Part shown: positions 35,701 through 47,300 of the stretch, piece by piece
Layout: the number at the start of each line of letters is the position of its first letter
How positions within the stretch are numbered: position 1 is the first letter of the stretch
Assembly: GCA_037951105.1 (NCBI GenBank)
Contig: JBAMJV010001832.1
Coordinates: forward strand, 248,001 to 312,000
DNA: 64,000 nucleotides
Source: Echinarachnius parma
Taxonomy: Eukaryota; Echinodermata; Echinoidea; Clypeasteroida; Echinarachniidae
Reading direction: 5' to 3'
Made by a program: the position numbers and the translations under genes
Notes under the pieces: generated by a model
The model's database searches: none
What the model saw: only the letters and a program-made list of their open reading frames with translations
What the model was told of the DNA's origin: nothing

Positions 35701-38700
35701 AATACATTTAGTTCAGGCAAGAAACTACATGTATGAATATAACATGCAGTACTTGATCTACTATGTTACAAATTTAAGAAGTGAATTTAAGAAGCCTGAT
35801 ATTAAAAGAATCTGTGTAAAATGATTGTCCGCTCTTTTTGTTCATACCTGGCCATTCTTCGAAAGCTCTTGGTGTCAGATTTCTGTGGGTTGAGATGGTA
35901 GACCTCTGGTGCTAGTCTGCTGGATCGTATTGTCTTCATGAAGCGCATGGCGGACACAATGAGGTTGGTAGATCGAACAATCTGAGGAATAAAGATGGAG
36001 TCATTGAGGAAATAATCTTATTGAACAGTGATAAAAAGCATGTACAAACTGGAGAGGGTAAAAGCAAGAATAACTGCAGATTATTACAAAGTCTCTACTT
36101 TTGAATACTTGTTTGAATTTGGGGACAATACTTCTTTGTCCATTAGAAACTAGACTCTTCACCAAACTGATTATGCTTTCATTACACCCTCATTTGAGGT
36201 TCCCTAAGAAATACCATCATCTGTCTGGTATTTCCATCATAAAATACAGCATTTGTATGACTCGAAACAAATCACACAGATCCTCTTTTGTGATTTTTGT
36301 AAAAAAATAATTTGGACATTGCTAAATATACAAAATATTATTTTCATAACACAGATAAATACCCTCATCATACCAATGATCATTGTATTTTGGTCTCTAA
36401 TCAAACTTGAAACAATTCACATAGTTCCTAGCTGTTTCTGCTTGTTGGACGAAACCATTTCAACATCACTATTAAAATAACTACCCTTTTGGCCACCAAA
36501 GTAGTATCAAAATGAGATGACAAAGAAAAACCCAACATCATACCTGATCATTGTATTCTGGTCTCTCATCAAACTTGTAGGCCATGTACGGGTTGAAATT
36601 GAGAACCAGAGATAGTCTGGACTCCAGGTACATATCAAACCATGGACCTAACACAGGAGAAATATCATTATTATTTCCTAATTCATGGAATTATTACAAA
36701 AATATGAGAAAAATCAAAGTCATAGAAAATAAATACACAAACATTTCAAAACATTCATTGTCAAGATTGTTATTAAAAGCATCATATGTTAATTAATTAA
36801 TTAATTTTGTTTTACAGTAAAACCAAATTGAATGTGTATCTGATGATTGATGAAAGAAAGAAACTAAATGATCTTCTTTTTTACTAGTCACACTGCATCC
36901 TAAATACATTTCATTCCTAACAACTACACCAAAATGTGTTCATTAAATATCCCACATCTTGTGACATACATAATTAATAACAGCATGGGTGGTTAAAAAT
37001 GTCAGTAATATACTCATATATAGATATCTTTATAGTTATAAAATTGAGAAAAAAGGTCAATGAAAATAGGCATTCTTACCTGAAATATAGCTTGTATGCT
37101 TGTTCCTCTTATCTTGAGCAATCAGCTGACCATTCAAGCCTGACAAAATATAGAAAGTTCAATTAGGTAAAAAATATATTTTTAACCTAAAATTGGTGCA
37201 CCCAAGAAGATAAAGTTTCAATTAACATGCCTAATTTTCAATCACACTCAAATAAATTCATGCCGACACATATTAGCCAGTTTGCCCAGTTATATCCATA
37301 TCAGTGTTCAGTTCATAGTTCAGTGATGAAAACTAAAAATGTAGGCTACTTGATTTCAATACTTCTTACCACTTATAAAATGTCACTTTTGGCCTCGCAT
37401 ACATCTTTACCCTTCCCCCGCCCCAAATTCCCCACCAACCTATTTACTGCAACAACTGCAACTTCTGTTGTATAATGTTTATGATTAATTTGTGCACTGG
37501 TATACATACTTTGCCCCTCTCCTTTCTCAAAGTCCCGGACTATCTTTTCTGTGGCAGCGTACACCTCTGGGGTAAGGACGGGTTCCTGGGAGGCAAGGTA
37601 GCGGCGACAGGTCTCAGGCAGCTTGGGGATCGGCAGGTGAGGGAGACTGCGCTGGAAATGCATTGTGGGAATGATGCTGTCCTCCAGGTAGTCTGAGGAC
37701 GATGAGCTATATAATAATACAAAAATAATAACAGCACAACTTTTGTTGAAAAGACAGTTGTATGGTAATTGGAAACAGTTTGAAGGGAAGCTAAATATGC
37801 TGGTACTGATAAGAGTGCAAGTGCCGGCATTTAGCTTCCCTGTAATGACGCTATAAGTTAGCTACATTGATAGAGTGTCTTATTCATATTGTGCCTCCAT
37901 GCATAAATATATGCATTTATATGTGTCAAAAAGTAAAACAAAAAAATTACTTGAGAAACCATATTTTTGTCTTCATGTGGTATTTTTTTCTCATTAGTTT
38001 TGTATGATCTTTACTGTGCATCTTACCAGTTTCCATAATACAATTATAAACAAAATCTGACAAAAAGGGTTCCTTTAATTCCTTAATGCCACTTTTATTT
38101 AAAAAATACAGACAAAAAGGGTTCCTTTACTTCCTTAATGCCACTTTTAGTGAAAAATACAGACAATAGATTTAGCCCCACAAATGTGTATAAAAGCAAA
38201 AGAAAATGGTTTACTCTGGTATATTTTTGGTCGCGAGGCTTGACTTGCGCTGGTATTGGCAGTAGCTCAGGGGTGGCATTTGCAATGTATTTCATCAAGT
38301 TCAATAAAACAAATTATAAGAGTGTTTGTTTAAGAAAAGTAATCATTGAAAATAGTATTTTATTAATTTTCCCTTGCATTAATTAAACAATATTAGGAAA
38401 CAAATTAATGAAATACAGAATTTGGGAGTTGTATACTTGTATACCTGTTACGATGATTTGTCAATGATGGGTTACATGTTGTTGTGGCTTGAAGGCACTG
38501 GAAAAAAGTAAAGAAATTAAACATTATTAAAGTAGGGCATACTTTAATAGCATTTCGGTATTTCCAAAAAGGCAAAAAACAGTAAAATAATGTGAAACAA
38601 AAGTCCTGAACAAAAATAAATAGTAAAGATGATCATAATTTTTCCTTCTGAAGTTGTTATGAACAAATTCATTATTAGGGCTCATGCATCTTTGGATGCA

Positions 38701-39796
38701 AGGTCTTACATCAGGACCATTTATGAATACTTTGACGTTGTAGATGTGCTTACATACTTGATACTTGATGAGGTAGTCCCTTGATGCAGCTGCAAAGCTA
38801 TACTGCCTTTACTGGGATGAATTACATTCAAATTTTTCTTCTGGACGAGTTCTTTCAATTTTAGATATTATTATGTAAAATTCTTTCTCTTATTTCTCTC
38901 CTAGACCTAGATAAGCAGAAATGTGTATTGCCTGATCAGGCAAATAAACTATTCATGAAATTTCACTTACCCTGTTATACCCGTCATCAATTTGTTTATT
39001 GCCCTGGGCCTGGGCAATTGGCCAAGTGTAAGTGTCGTGTTGAGCCCTGCCTTATTTATTGTTATCGAGCCGTTTTCATCATCACCCACAACTACTACTA
39101 ATGCATGTATTCTGATAAATTTAATATCAGGGCAAAAATAACCAAAATTACAATTCATTGAATTCAAGTAAAATTACTCAGCTGTCTTCAATAAAAAATA
39201 CTTTTTAATTTTTTAAAAATAAATTCATGTTTAAAAAATTCAGAACATCTGGTCAATAAAAAGACGAGAATATCATCATCATGCATCAAGACAAGTCAAT
39301 CACAAAGACATCCTCAGCCCTCATCAACAACGTCGATGACAATCAATGATGATTTTGATAGACATTGTCATTGACATTGTCATGACATTGATATTGACAT
39401 TGTCATCGACATTTTGATTTTTAAAAATTCAAATCTAATTCTAAGACTAAGTTTACCAAATTGGACATTCCTTCCCCCGAGTCAGCTCAGAAAGGGTTAG
39501 TTTTAACTTTGGTAATCCTGCACTTTAGGGTGATATAACGGCAATATAACTTTCCCTTTGCCTTGGAGTTGGACTTGGTTCATCACTTTTCTTTTCTTGT
39601 TTTTAAAATATATTTTTCTCCTGCGCTTGGAATTGGGGACACAAATTCAAACGTGTGGGACCGAAGTGAAAATTACTGTTTCTTTTTGAGGATGGACACT
39701 TTCGCTGCGTATTTTGAAACACAATTTTGTAGTTAAACTTACCCTGTTCAATCCCCTCTTCGCTTCAGCAGTGAAAATCCTCTGAATTCCAGCCAT
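29722..39796 (-). CDS. CPT2: carnitine O-palmitoyltransferase 2, mitochondrial, 12 coding exons
   Basis: Coding exons in transcript order (complement): 39743-39796, 38445-38497, 37510-37706, 37080-37139, 36544-36647, 35848-35981, 35006-35208, 33646-33919, 33095-33287, 31196-31369, 30613-30838, 29722-30047. All are GT-AG with consistent phases; 665 aa (human 658). The N-terminus [18 protein letters not shown] is basic and without acids except one Glu, as expected of a mitochondrial presequence. The choline/carnitine acyltransferase family is clear: [49 protein letters not shown], the catalytic His in [12 protein letters not shown] (about residue 382), [15 protein letters not shown] and STSTLSAP. 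The enzyme re-forms acyl-CoA from acylcarnitine at the inner mitochondrial membrane for beta-oxidation. Exons 5, 7, 9, 10 and 12 have decayed partial copies on the downstream or upstream intron side. Confidence 0.96.
30114..30230 (-). pseudogene. decayed copy of the start of CPT2 exon 12
   Basis: Lies in intron 11, just upstream of the true exon. On the minus strand it begins after a TTTAG acceptor, GGTCAAGGCTTTGACAGGCA, and matches [15 protein letters not shown] and the following DPAYQ region with an internal deletion and a frameshift. The copied part includes the acceptor and pyrimidine tract. Confidence 0.8.
30986..31056 (-). pseudogene. decayed copy of the 3' end of CPT2 exon 10
   Basis: In intron 10 after the true exon (minus strand). 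It matches GAGCTTGCTGGTCTTC and TAGTTGCATGACAGAGTCT of exon 10 (plus-strand text) with several changes; the donor GTAAAAG is preserved. Confidence 0.75.
32878..33001. repeat. 124-bp near-perfect palindrome in CPT2 intron 9
   Basis: GGGTGATGGAGGCAAAA at the left and TTTTGCCATCACCC at the right, with ACGCGCC and GGTGATCTGCGAAGGTAC also paired. It folds almost completely; likely a miniature foldback element. The target duplication was not resolved. Confidence 0.6.
33418..33474 (-). pseudogene. decayed copy of part of CPT2 exon 9
   Basis: Plus-strand text TGTGTGTCTCATTAAACTAA..GTAGCACAGCGACAC aligns with TATGCGTCTCATTGAAGAG..GTAGCACGGCAACAC of exon 9 (33170-33211). It lies in intron 8, about 130 bp upstream (in transcript sense) of exon 9. 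Confidence 0.65.
34831..34910 (-). pseudogene. decayed copy of the 3' end of CPT2 exon 7
   Basis: Plus-strand GGACATACCATCATTATCTA and GTGCCGTCCAGTCTTCATT align with GACATACCATCTTCATCCAG and GTGCCGTGCAGTCTCGTCA of exon 7. The donor region (CATACC, i.e. GGTATG) is retained. It lies in intron 7. Confidence 0.75.
35383..35540. mobile_element. TA-bounded MITE, CCGTATTT family, copy 1
   Basis: Ends TACCGTATTTGTCGGTGT and CAGCAAATACGGTA, followed inward by TATTAACCGC and GCGGTTAATAC. TA at both tips suits Tc1/mariner-type insertion. Contains an A run and a T run. In CPT2 intron 6. A related element is at 57461-57829. Confidence 0.65.
36362..36412 (-). pseudogene. decayed copy of the 3' end of CPT2 exon 5
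   Basis: Plus-strand ATCATTGTATTTTGGTCTCT..ATCAAACTTG is nearly identical to ATCATTGTATTCTGGTCTCT..ATCAAACTTG of exon 5, and the CATACC donor side is present. It lies 130 bp into intron 5. Confidence 0.8.
37784..37841 (-). repeat. 58-bp hairpin in CPT2 intron 2
   Basis: AGGGAAGCTAAAT pairs with ATTTAGCTTCCCT; after a 2-base bulge GCTGGTAC pairs (with G-T wobbles) with GTGCCGGC; loop about 14 bases. The size and a single bulge resemble a miRNA precursor, but a short mobile-element relic is equally possible. Orientation is uncertain. Confidence 0.35.
38041..38165. repeat. two tandem copies of an approximately 60-bp intronic unit
   Basis: AAAAAGGGTTCCTTTA.TTCCTTAATGCCACTTTTA occurs at about 38062 and 38114, followed in each case by an AATACAGACAA tail. 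In CPT2 intron 2. Confidence 0.7.
39350..39420. repeat. degenerate GACATTGTCATT microsatellite
   Basis: Repeated GACATTGTCATTGACATT runs in CPT2 intron 1. Confidence 0.7.
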
Positions 39797-41341
39797 TTTT
39801 CAAATAAACTTTTCTGGTTGACACAATTTAGGGCCGAAGAGGCGAGAATTCTCACGCCAGTAGAAAATATCACCCGCGTCGCGTCTGGAAAATATGTAAG
39901 TGATCAGTCCCACCTGTAGATATTTATGTTTGTAATAATGTTTTAGACTTTGCATAGAATTCCATGCATAACCAAATATTTTAGCCATTTTAGCCTTTTG
40001 TCAACTGTTAATTTCACATCGATATCTGAAGTGCATGATTTTAAGACTTGCCCTCTGAGAACTAGTCTTTATGCTGCTAATGTTTTGCTGAAATAATTTA
40101 CAGTGTCTTTTGACTATTTGTATATTTTAATTATTTTCCAATTTTGAAGACAAAGTTAGCATAAAGTAAAAATTAGAAGGGTACACGGTGGGATGGTGGG
40201 TGTGTCTGGGGGATGGTCTGCCAACGCAACAGCCAATAGCAGAGCAAGGTTCAGCAACGTGGTTTGTAGTTTATGAGATAGTTGGATAATCCCCACACAA
40301 AACTAGAAAATGTTTCTGTTTTATAATTCAATTAGACATGATTTAGAATTTAGTCGTTGAAGTAACATGGTTAAGAAACTAGAATTTAGAAAGGCTATTC
40401 AATATTTAATCTGAAAACTATGCAATGCACGTGTAGTCTGTAGACGTAGTAATGATGCAGTGGCCAAATATGGCCTCCCTTTATTTTTTTTACTATAACC
40501 GATATCGGAAAAAAACAAGTTAGTAATAACCACAAAATTTGTCAAGAGTGAAATTAAAATGAAGATGAAAATAATGCCATAACTTCTGATCTGCGGGATG
40601 CGATCATAATTGTCCCGTAATGGCGATTTGCAATTTATGAATCATGTCGGGGGGAAAAATCACTCTGAAAGAGGGTGCCATAATACCCCACCCCCCCCCC
40701 CCCCCCCTTTTAAAAGTTGTGTTTAACAAACTTTTCCCAATGAAATTGCCATCAATGATCAAAGTGGTCTTTAAATCCTGAAGATTACATTTGTCCACAA
40801 AATATTTGTATAAATGTGATCTGCCGAATCCGAGCCGATTCTTAAACAATGTCTTTTATTTCCCTGTGCAAACAAATTTCCCATTCATTTGTATAATACA
40901 CACTTGATTATGAGCGTGCTGAAGATGGTTTTTGCTTGTGCAATGACTATTAGTGCGCCTAACCACACAGGGAAAAGGATAAGGAAATGATGAACACACA
41001 GCGCAAAATGCACTTATTCAGCCAATAAACAGGGTCAGGGGGGCCATGCATATTATGGCACGGGCCATATTTGGTAGCCTGATCATACTTATTAATTCAT
41101 ACCAATTTGTTTGTAATCATAATTATAAAGAATCATAATGTTTCAGGCCTAGCCCTAGGACCGTATTGTTTTATTTACATTAAATTATGTACGTGTAAAG
41201 GGGAGCCATGCTTTGTGGGTATACAGCAGATGAGGAACAGAATATGTAGCTTTTTTGCAATACTGTTTTAGTTATACTTTTAGTTTAGGAACTTGATCAG
41301 CATTTTTATATGTTATTGTTTTTTGTAATTCTTTGTTTCAG
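39797..41341. other. divergent promoter region between CPT2 and AMDHD1
   Basis: About 1.5 kb separates the two start codons. It should hold both 5' UTRs and promoters. A C run lies at about 40688-40706, and a copy of AMDHD1 exon 1 at 41195-41240. No TATA box or known factor site could be assigned with confidence. Confidence 0.5.
41195..41240 (+). pseudogene. decayed copy of part of AMDHD1 exon 1
   Basis: GTAAAGGGGAGCCATGCTTT and GATGAGGAACAGAA repeat the exon 1 segment at 41408-41450 with small indels. It lies upstream of the true coding exon. Confidence 0.8.
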
Positions 41342-41352
41342 AATCAGGAGAG

Positions 41353-44300
41353 ATGCAGTATTTCAAGCTGTTGATAAAGAATGCCAAACAGGTGGTGCAG
41401 GTTTGCAGTAAAGGGGAGCCATGCCTTGTGGGTGAAGGGATGAGGAACCTGGCAATCTTGGAACAGAACGGAGAGGATGGACTGGACATTGTCATCGATA
41501 GGTAGCCAGCAGTGTAACCTTTTCAGCGACAATTAACTAACAGTCATAAAATCACTATACAACAATTGACTGCTATTTATGTAGTACTCTTACAATTTTC
41601 CAGTCCTTATGGAGCATTCCAGCCAAGAACTAGACCTCAGGAAGACACTAGAGGGCCAAAAATAGAATATCTCTACACAGATTTTGACACTTTCCACAAT
41701 TGAAAATATGGTTAGAAATTTACTATACAGAACAACAGTTGAGTGTATTAATTATCAAGTTTCACCGTTTGTGTCAAGCATCACTGCATTTCCAACCCTC
41801 CTAGTACTAACTATTACAATGAAGTCTCATATTTTAGGGAAGGAACGGTTGCTGCTCTTGGCTAAAATAATGTTTCGATTTATATAGCGCCTAATATGAT
41901 TGATAATCATCTCTAAGCGCTTTACAATGATAATATTACCCCCGGTCATAGGATACAATGCAAACCAGCACACATTGTGTGCACCATCTCCACTCCCTGG
42001 GGAGCATTCCTTCCAAGCGCTCATGGGCTCAAGAAGATCGTTCACATAAGGCTTTCACCTCCTACCGGGTCCCCATTTATACACCTGGGTAGAGAGCAGC
42101 AATAGACCGCTTCTGTAATGTATGCAAATAATATGCGAATGACGTCAGACTCCCCGTCGTCAAGCTTAACAAAAGTAACCATGTCCGGCAAGCTATCTTG
42201 CCGGACTTAGTTACTATTGTTGAGCTTGACGACGGGGAGTCTGACGTCATGCGCATATTATTTGCATACATTACAGAAGCGGTCTATTGTGGATAAATTG
42301 TCTTGCCGAAGGACAAAGGCAGTGGCCTGGCAGGGTTCGAACCCGGGATCTCATGATCGGAAAGCGCGCGCTCTACCAATCTTGCCACACCACATCCACA
42401 GCAGTCAGATCCAACAGAATATAGTCTTCCTTGTCAGTTTGACCGGACTGTAGATGCTACATAACAGACTTGTGTGTTCAGCACAGGTTATACACTTTCA
42501 ACTACCTAGGGAGCATTCCAGCCAGGAATTAGCCCTTGACAAGTATAGAGGGGTAAAAAGAAATTGTGTCACTTTTAAGAATGAATGTTACCTCCAAGCC
42601 TCCTGACTATATATTCTAATGAATTCTTATTTCTGTCCATATTTTAGGGAAGGAAAGATAGCTGCTCTTGGCTACAGCAGTCAGGTCCAACAGAATATTC
42701 ATCCATGTCAGTTCGACCAGACTATAGATGCTACAAATATGTGTGTTATTCCAGGTAAATATTAGACATTAATATATACATTTGTTATTTTTTCTTTCTT
42801 TTTTTATACTCATTCTGAATTATTAATTTCAGGGATCCGCATTCTACTTGCATATATTTGAGGGAATTTGTCCATGTTCATGTAGAAAGTTGTATAGTCA
42901 CAATTCTTTGGCACTTTTCTATAATAAAAAAAAATATTGTGTATAAATTGGAAATGGTAAATAAACTTGACATTGAACTCAGTTTAACCATTTAAATGCA
43001 CACATGCATATTTCAATTGTAACCATAATAACTTGAAAATTGTAGGTTGTATACAAGAATGTTCCATTTAAATTTATTTATTTTTTATTTTGAGGAGACC
43101 TAATTTTACCAGATTTAGTCACATATATACTGTATAAGTTTTAATGCAAATTGTATCTTGAATCTTGCCTGTTTTGTTACAGGTTTGATTGATGGTCACA
43201 CACATCCAGTGTGGGCTGGGGATAGAGTCCATGAATTTGCAATGAAGGTAGACTCCCTCTCTTAGTATTATTAACCCTCCGAGTGCTAAATTGAATTACA
43301 AGAATTACAAGGGGAAGAGGGTTTGGAAGTAAGGTGGGTATTGCACAAATGGGGTGCATAGTACTAGTAGATACTTCAACTGTGATTTTTTTAAATTGTT
43401 TATTAAGTTTGTTCATGTGTCTGCATGAAAATCAAATCAAATAAAAAGTGAAAATAAGGATGTGAACAATGAACTAAAAATGAGAAATTGTAAGTCTTTT
43501 TTTCTGGCACAAATGCAGCTAGCAGGATCCACATATACTCGTTCACTAAGTAGGCAAGATAATCAAATCATATCAATTCAAATCAAATTAGATCAAATCA
43601 AATCAACAGTGAACATATGAGGCTCAGAACAATGGACTAAGATTTGTTTATTTTTCTTCCTTTTTTCTGTCACATTACAAATGCAGCTTGCAGGAGCCAC
43701 ATACATGGACGTGCACAAAGCGGGCGGGGGAATCCACTTCACTGTCAATCACACCCGCAGCGCCACGGAAGACAACCTCTATAGTCTGCTGGAAGACAGG
43801 CTGGGGAGCATGTTGAGATGCGGGACGACGACCGTTGAGTGCAAGAGCGGCTACGGACTGGACGCGGAGACGGAGATCAAGATGCTACGAGTTCTGGAGA
43901 GGGCAAAGAAGGAGCTTCCCATTGAGATTTCAAGCACGTACTGTGGAGCACATGCTATTCCTAAGTGCGTAAAGTATTTGGGCATATAACCCAATGATGA
44001 TGATGGTGTTGTTGATGATGATAATGATCGATGTTGATGATGTAGATGGTATGATGTTGTTTTTGTTGTTGTTAATTATGATGATGATGATGATGGTGGT
44101 AATATTGTTGCTGCTGCTGTTGATAATGATCATGTAGATAATGATCATCATGATGATGAGTATAAACATTTCCAAACTGTTGAAGGGGCAGTAAAATGCG
44201 TGCAGAAAAGTTCTCTAAAGATAATACGTTGTTGTTTTTCCATATTTCTAAATTAGGGGTATGTCAGTGGAAGATGCGACTACTGATGTCATCGAAGTAC

Positions 44301-47300
44301 AGCTCCCACAGATCCGGGAGTTGATGCGTACTGGTGAACTGAATGTGGAGAACATAGACGTGTTCTGTGAGAAGGGCATCTATGAGGTACTTGCTCTAGT
44401 GATCACCTGTATAGAAAGACCATTATTTGATCTAGACTTTCTAGAAATTATGTTGCATATAACACATTAACTTAATTGGACTACCTCTTTATGAAGACCA
44501 CCTTTTCTGAATCATAAGGCAGTGGTCTGTACAGAAAATCTAATTGTACAAGCAATTGAATTCCAGCTTCAATTAAATGTATTTATCAAAATGTTAATAA
44601 ATTGGAATAATGTGCATAGTCAATGTCAACAATGTGTGTATTTTGGGAGTCGAGCAAGACCATGGCTCCTCGCCGAGCAGAGTTTTCATCCAGGGCAATA
44701 TTATAACTACATGTACCTGGGAGTGTTTCACTAAACACTAAAATTGTTTTTAGGATCGATGCAACATGACGATTATCACATAAAATCAATGCTAGTGAAA
44801 CGCCCCCAGGACCTTAATTCTCACATGACATGTATGCAATTGGTATATTATGAAGTGGGGTGCACAATTACAGGCTGAAGTAAACAAGAACAGAAGAGTA
44901 ATCGGTTATTTTAAGGTGGAGGGGACAAAATAGTTAATAGGAAGTGTGAGTGTAAGGTAACAGAGGATTTGTGATATTCATTATGGTATGGAACATTTCA
45001 TATCGATGGCTATCATTTAAGTTTTTAGAATATTCAATATGGTTTATTAATTAGGGGAACTTTCTTTGAAATTAATTCCATTTCAAAACAGATTGAAGAA
45101 ACAAGACAGATACTGGAGGCGGGGCAGGAAGTGGGACTAGCCATTAATTTCCATGGCGATGAACTCAACCCAATCAAAGCTGCTGAGGTAAGAAGAATCC
45201 TGGATCGGTTTTGTTACTGATAAACAATGTATAAGGTAGAATGTTCTGAACTGAGGATTATTGGAGGATGCATGCTCTAATATGCATGCCATGATATGGT
45301 TTAAAAACAAGATAAGAAGGTCAGTTGTAATAATATTTGTTTAACCCTACGTTAATCCTGTGTTTGTTACATATGATGCATTTTATTTTGTCTAACCATT
45401 AGGTTACAGAGTAGTTAGGGGACTACCTCTCCTCAGCGCTGGCGAGCGGTCTGGGTTTTCCACTGTCAAGCTAGTTCAGATTGGACCTTGGGGAATTTAT
45501 TTGATCCCTGTTCGCTCTTATCACTAGCCTCTAGGCGCTGATGTGTCAATTTACTGGCAGCAAGAGGAGGAAGTGAGGAAAAAGAGAGGAGGTATGCCAA
45601 GGTCGTTGGTCAGTGGACCCGAGCTAGACCAGAAGTCTTGTAGTGTTAGTCTTAGTAATTAAACTCAGTAAAAGTATACTGTAGGTTATAACATTGGTTG
45701 TGTGAGTATTATATAAGGTTTGCGAGATGTGTGTATAAAAGAGACTGGGGGAGAGAATTCTCATTCTGGGAAAAACATTGCTAAAATCTTTCACTGCACA
45801 TTTACCAGAATGATTGTTTAATAAATGCTACTCCCTTGGTTAAGTTTTTGGCCTCAAAAGAGACTGGTGTTTTACTTTTAGAATTAATTTAGTTTAGTGT
45901 CCACTACAGTCTACAGGCAGGATAACTGCTACAGACAACTTAAATAGACATGCTGTCTGAATGTTTATAGGTCATAATAAGAATGAAGAGGTCTGCAAAC
46001 ATAGACTAGTGGTCATACAGTGAACTGCAGCCCAGAGAAGATTATCTCTATGATAGCACTAGGCCTGGGGGGAGGAGGCAGTTAAAACAGCATGGGATTG
46101 TTGCCTGAAGAGATAAAAGTGTCAACATCAGAACAAAATGTGACCAGTTGAGTTCCACCGAGGTGGAACTCACGCTAACAGGGCAAACACGTCATGCCCT
46201 GAAGCTAATTTAAAAGCCAGAGCTATCTTTCATCTGAAAGAGATCTCTGATGGAATGTAGAAAGCAGAAACATTTTGTTTTGTTTTACCTGATTTTAACC
46301 TGTTTTCAACCTTTTGAAAATATTGTTTTGTGATTTAAATTAATTTTGTCCCTGAAGCTAGGAGGCAGTCTTGGAGCCAGGGCCATCAGTCATCTGGAAG
46401 AGATCTCCGAGGCAGGGATAGAGAGCATGGCCCAGGCAGGCTCAGTGGCCGTTCTGCTTCCTACCACGGCATACATCCTCAGACTCAAACCTCCTCCAGC
46501 CAGACGCATCATAGACGGTGGAGTGGCCGTCGCTCTCGGGTCTGACTTCAATCCAAATGCATTCTGTCTCTCCATGGTGAGAACTTAGTTAGAGAACCTT
46601 GTTAGTTCCAGGATCACCATAAGCACCAGACACATGATTATCTTAAAATTACATTTGTATACACAGTTAATTGTCTTTATAAGCTCTGGGACTGCATGGT
46701 CTTCAATCCAAACCCATTCTTTCTTTTTGATCAAAGAACTATGACGCATCCTTATGCAGGTGTCATTTGTATGACGTACCTCTTGACCCCCGGGAAAGGT
46801 GCGTCAAAGGTGCGTCATGGATGCATCCATGACGCACTTATGACGCACCCATGATGTCTTTCCCGGAGGTCAAGAGGTGCATCATACAAACGACACCTGC
46901 ATTATTATAGATGGTGGAGTAGACCTTTCTCTCAAATTAGAGTTCAATCCAAATAGTATACATTCAGTCTCTTGGTTAGAACTTTTGTCACACCATGATG
47001 GACAAGACCCGATAAATTGTAGGATAAAATTCTATAATTAAATAGATACACAGACAATTGTCTTTAGATCTCATCTGGGACTGCATGGCTTTTTAACCGA
47101 AACCCCTTTCTGTCTTGTCATGGTTGTCAACTTGTCACTCACTGGCATTAGGCTGTTTTTTTAAATCGGATAATTACATTTAAATTATGTTATTGTAAAG
47201 AAACAGTCAATTGTCTTTATCTGTAGAACTACATAGTCTTATTCTCAAACCCATAAACAGTAAAAAACTTTTATCCCTATAATTAAATAATTTCACTCAA

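Larger units (their letters stand above)
41838..42470 (+). pseudogene. decayed copy of AMDHD1 exon 2, split by a SINE
   Basis: The left part (41838-41863, after an ATTTTAG acceptor) reads GGAAGGAACGGTTGCTGCTC, against GGAAGGAAAGATAGCTGCTC in the true exon. The right part (about 42398-42470) resumes with ACAGCAGTCAGATCCAACAG and GACTGTAGATGCTACA. About 530 bp of SINE sits between. The preceding intron is also duplicated (GGAGCATTCCAGCCA at about 41610 and 42509), so an intron-plus-exon block was copied before the SINE arrived. Confidence 0.85.

Noticed and set aside
43930-44175. Minus-strand ORF rich in Ile and Asn
   Set aside because: Translation of a (GAT)n-type simple repeat in AMDHD1 intron 4.
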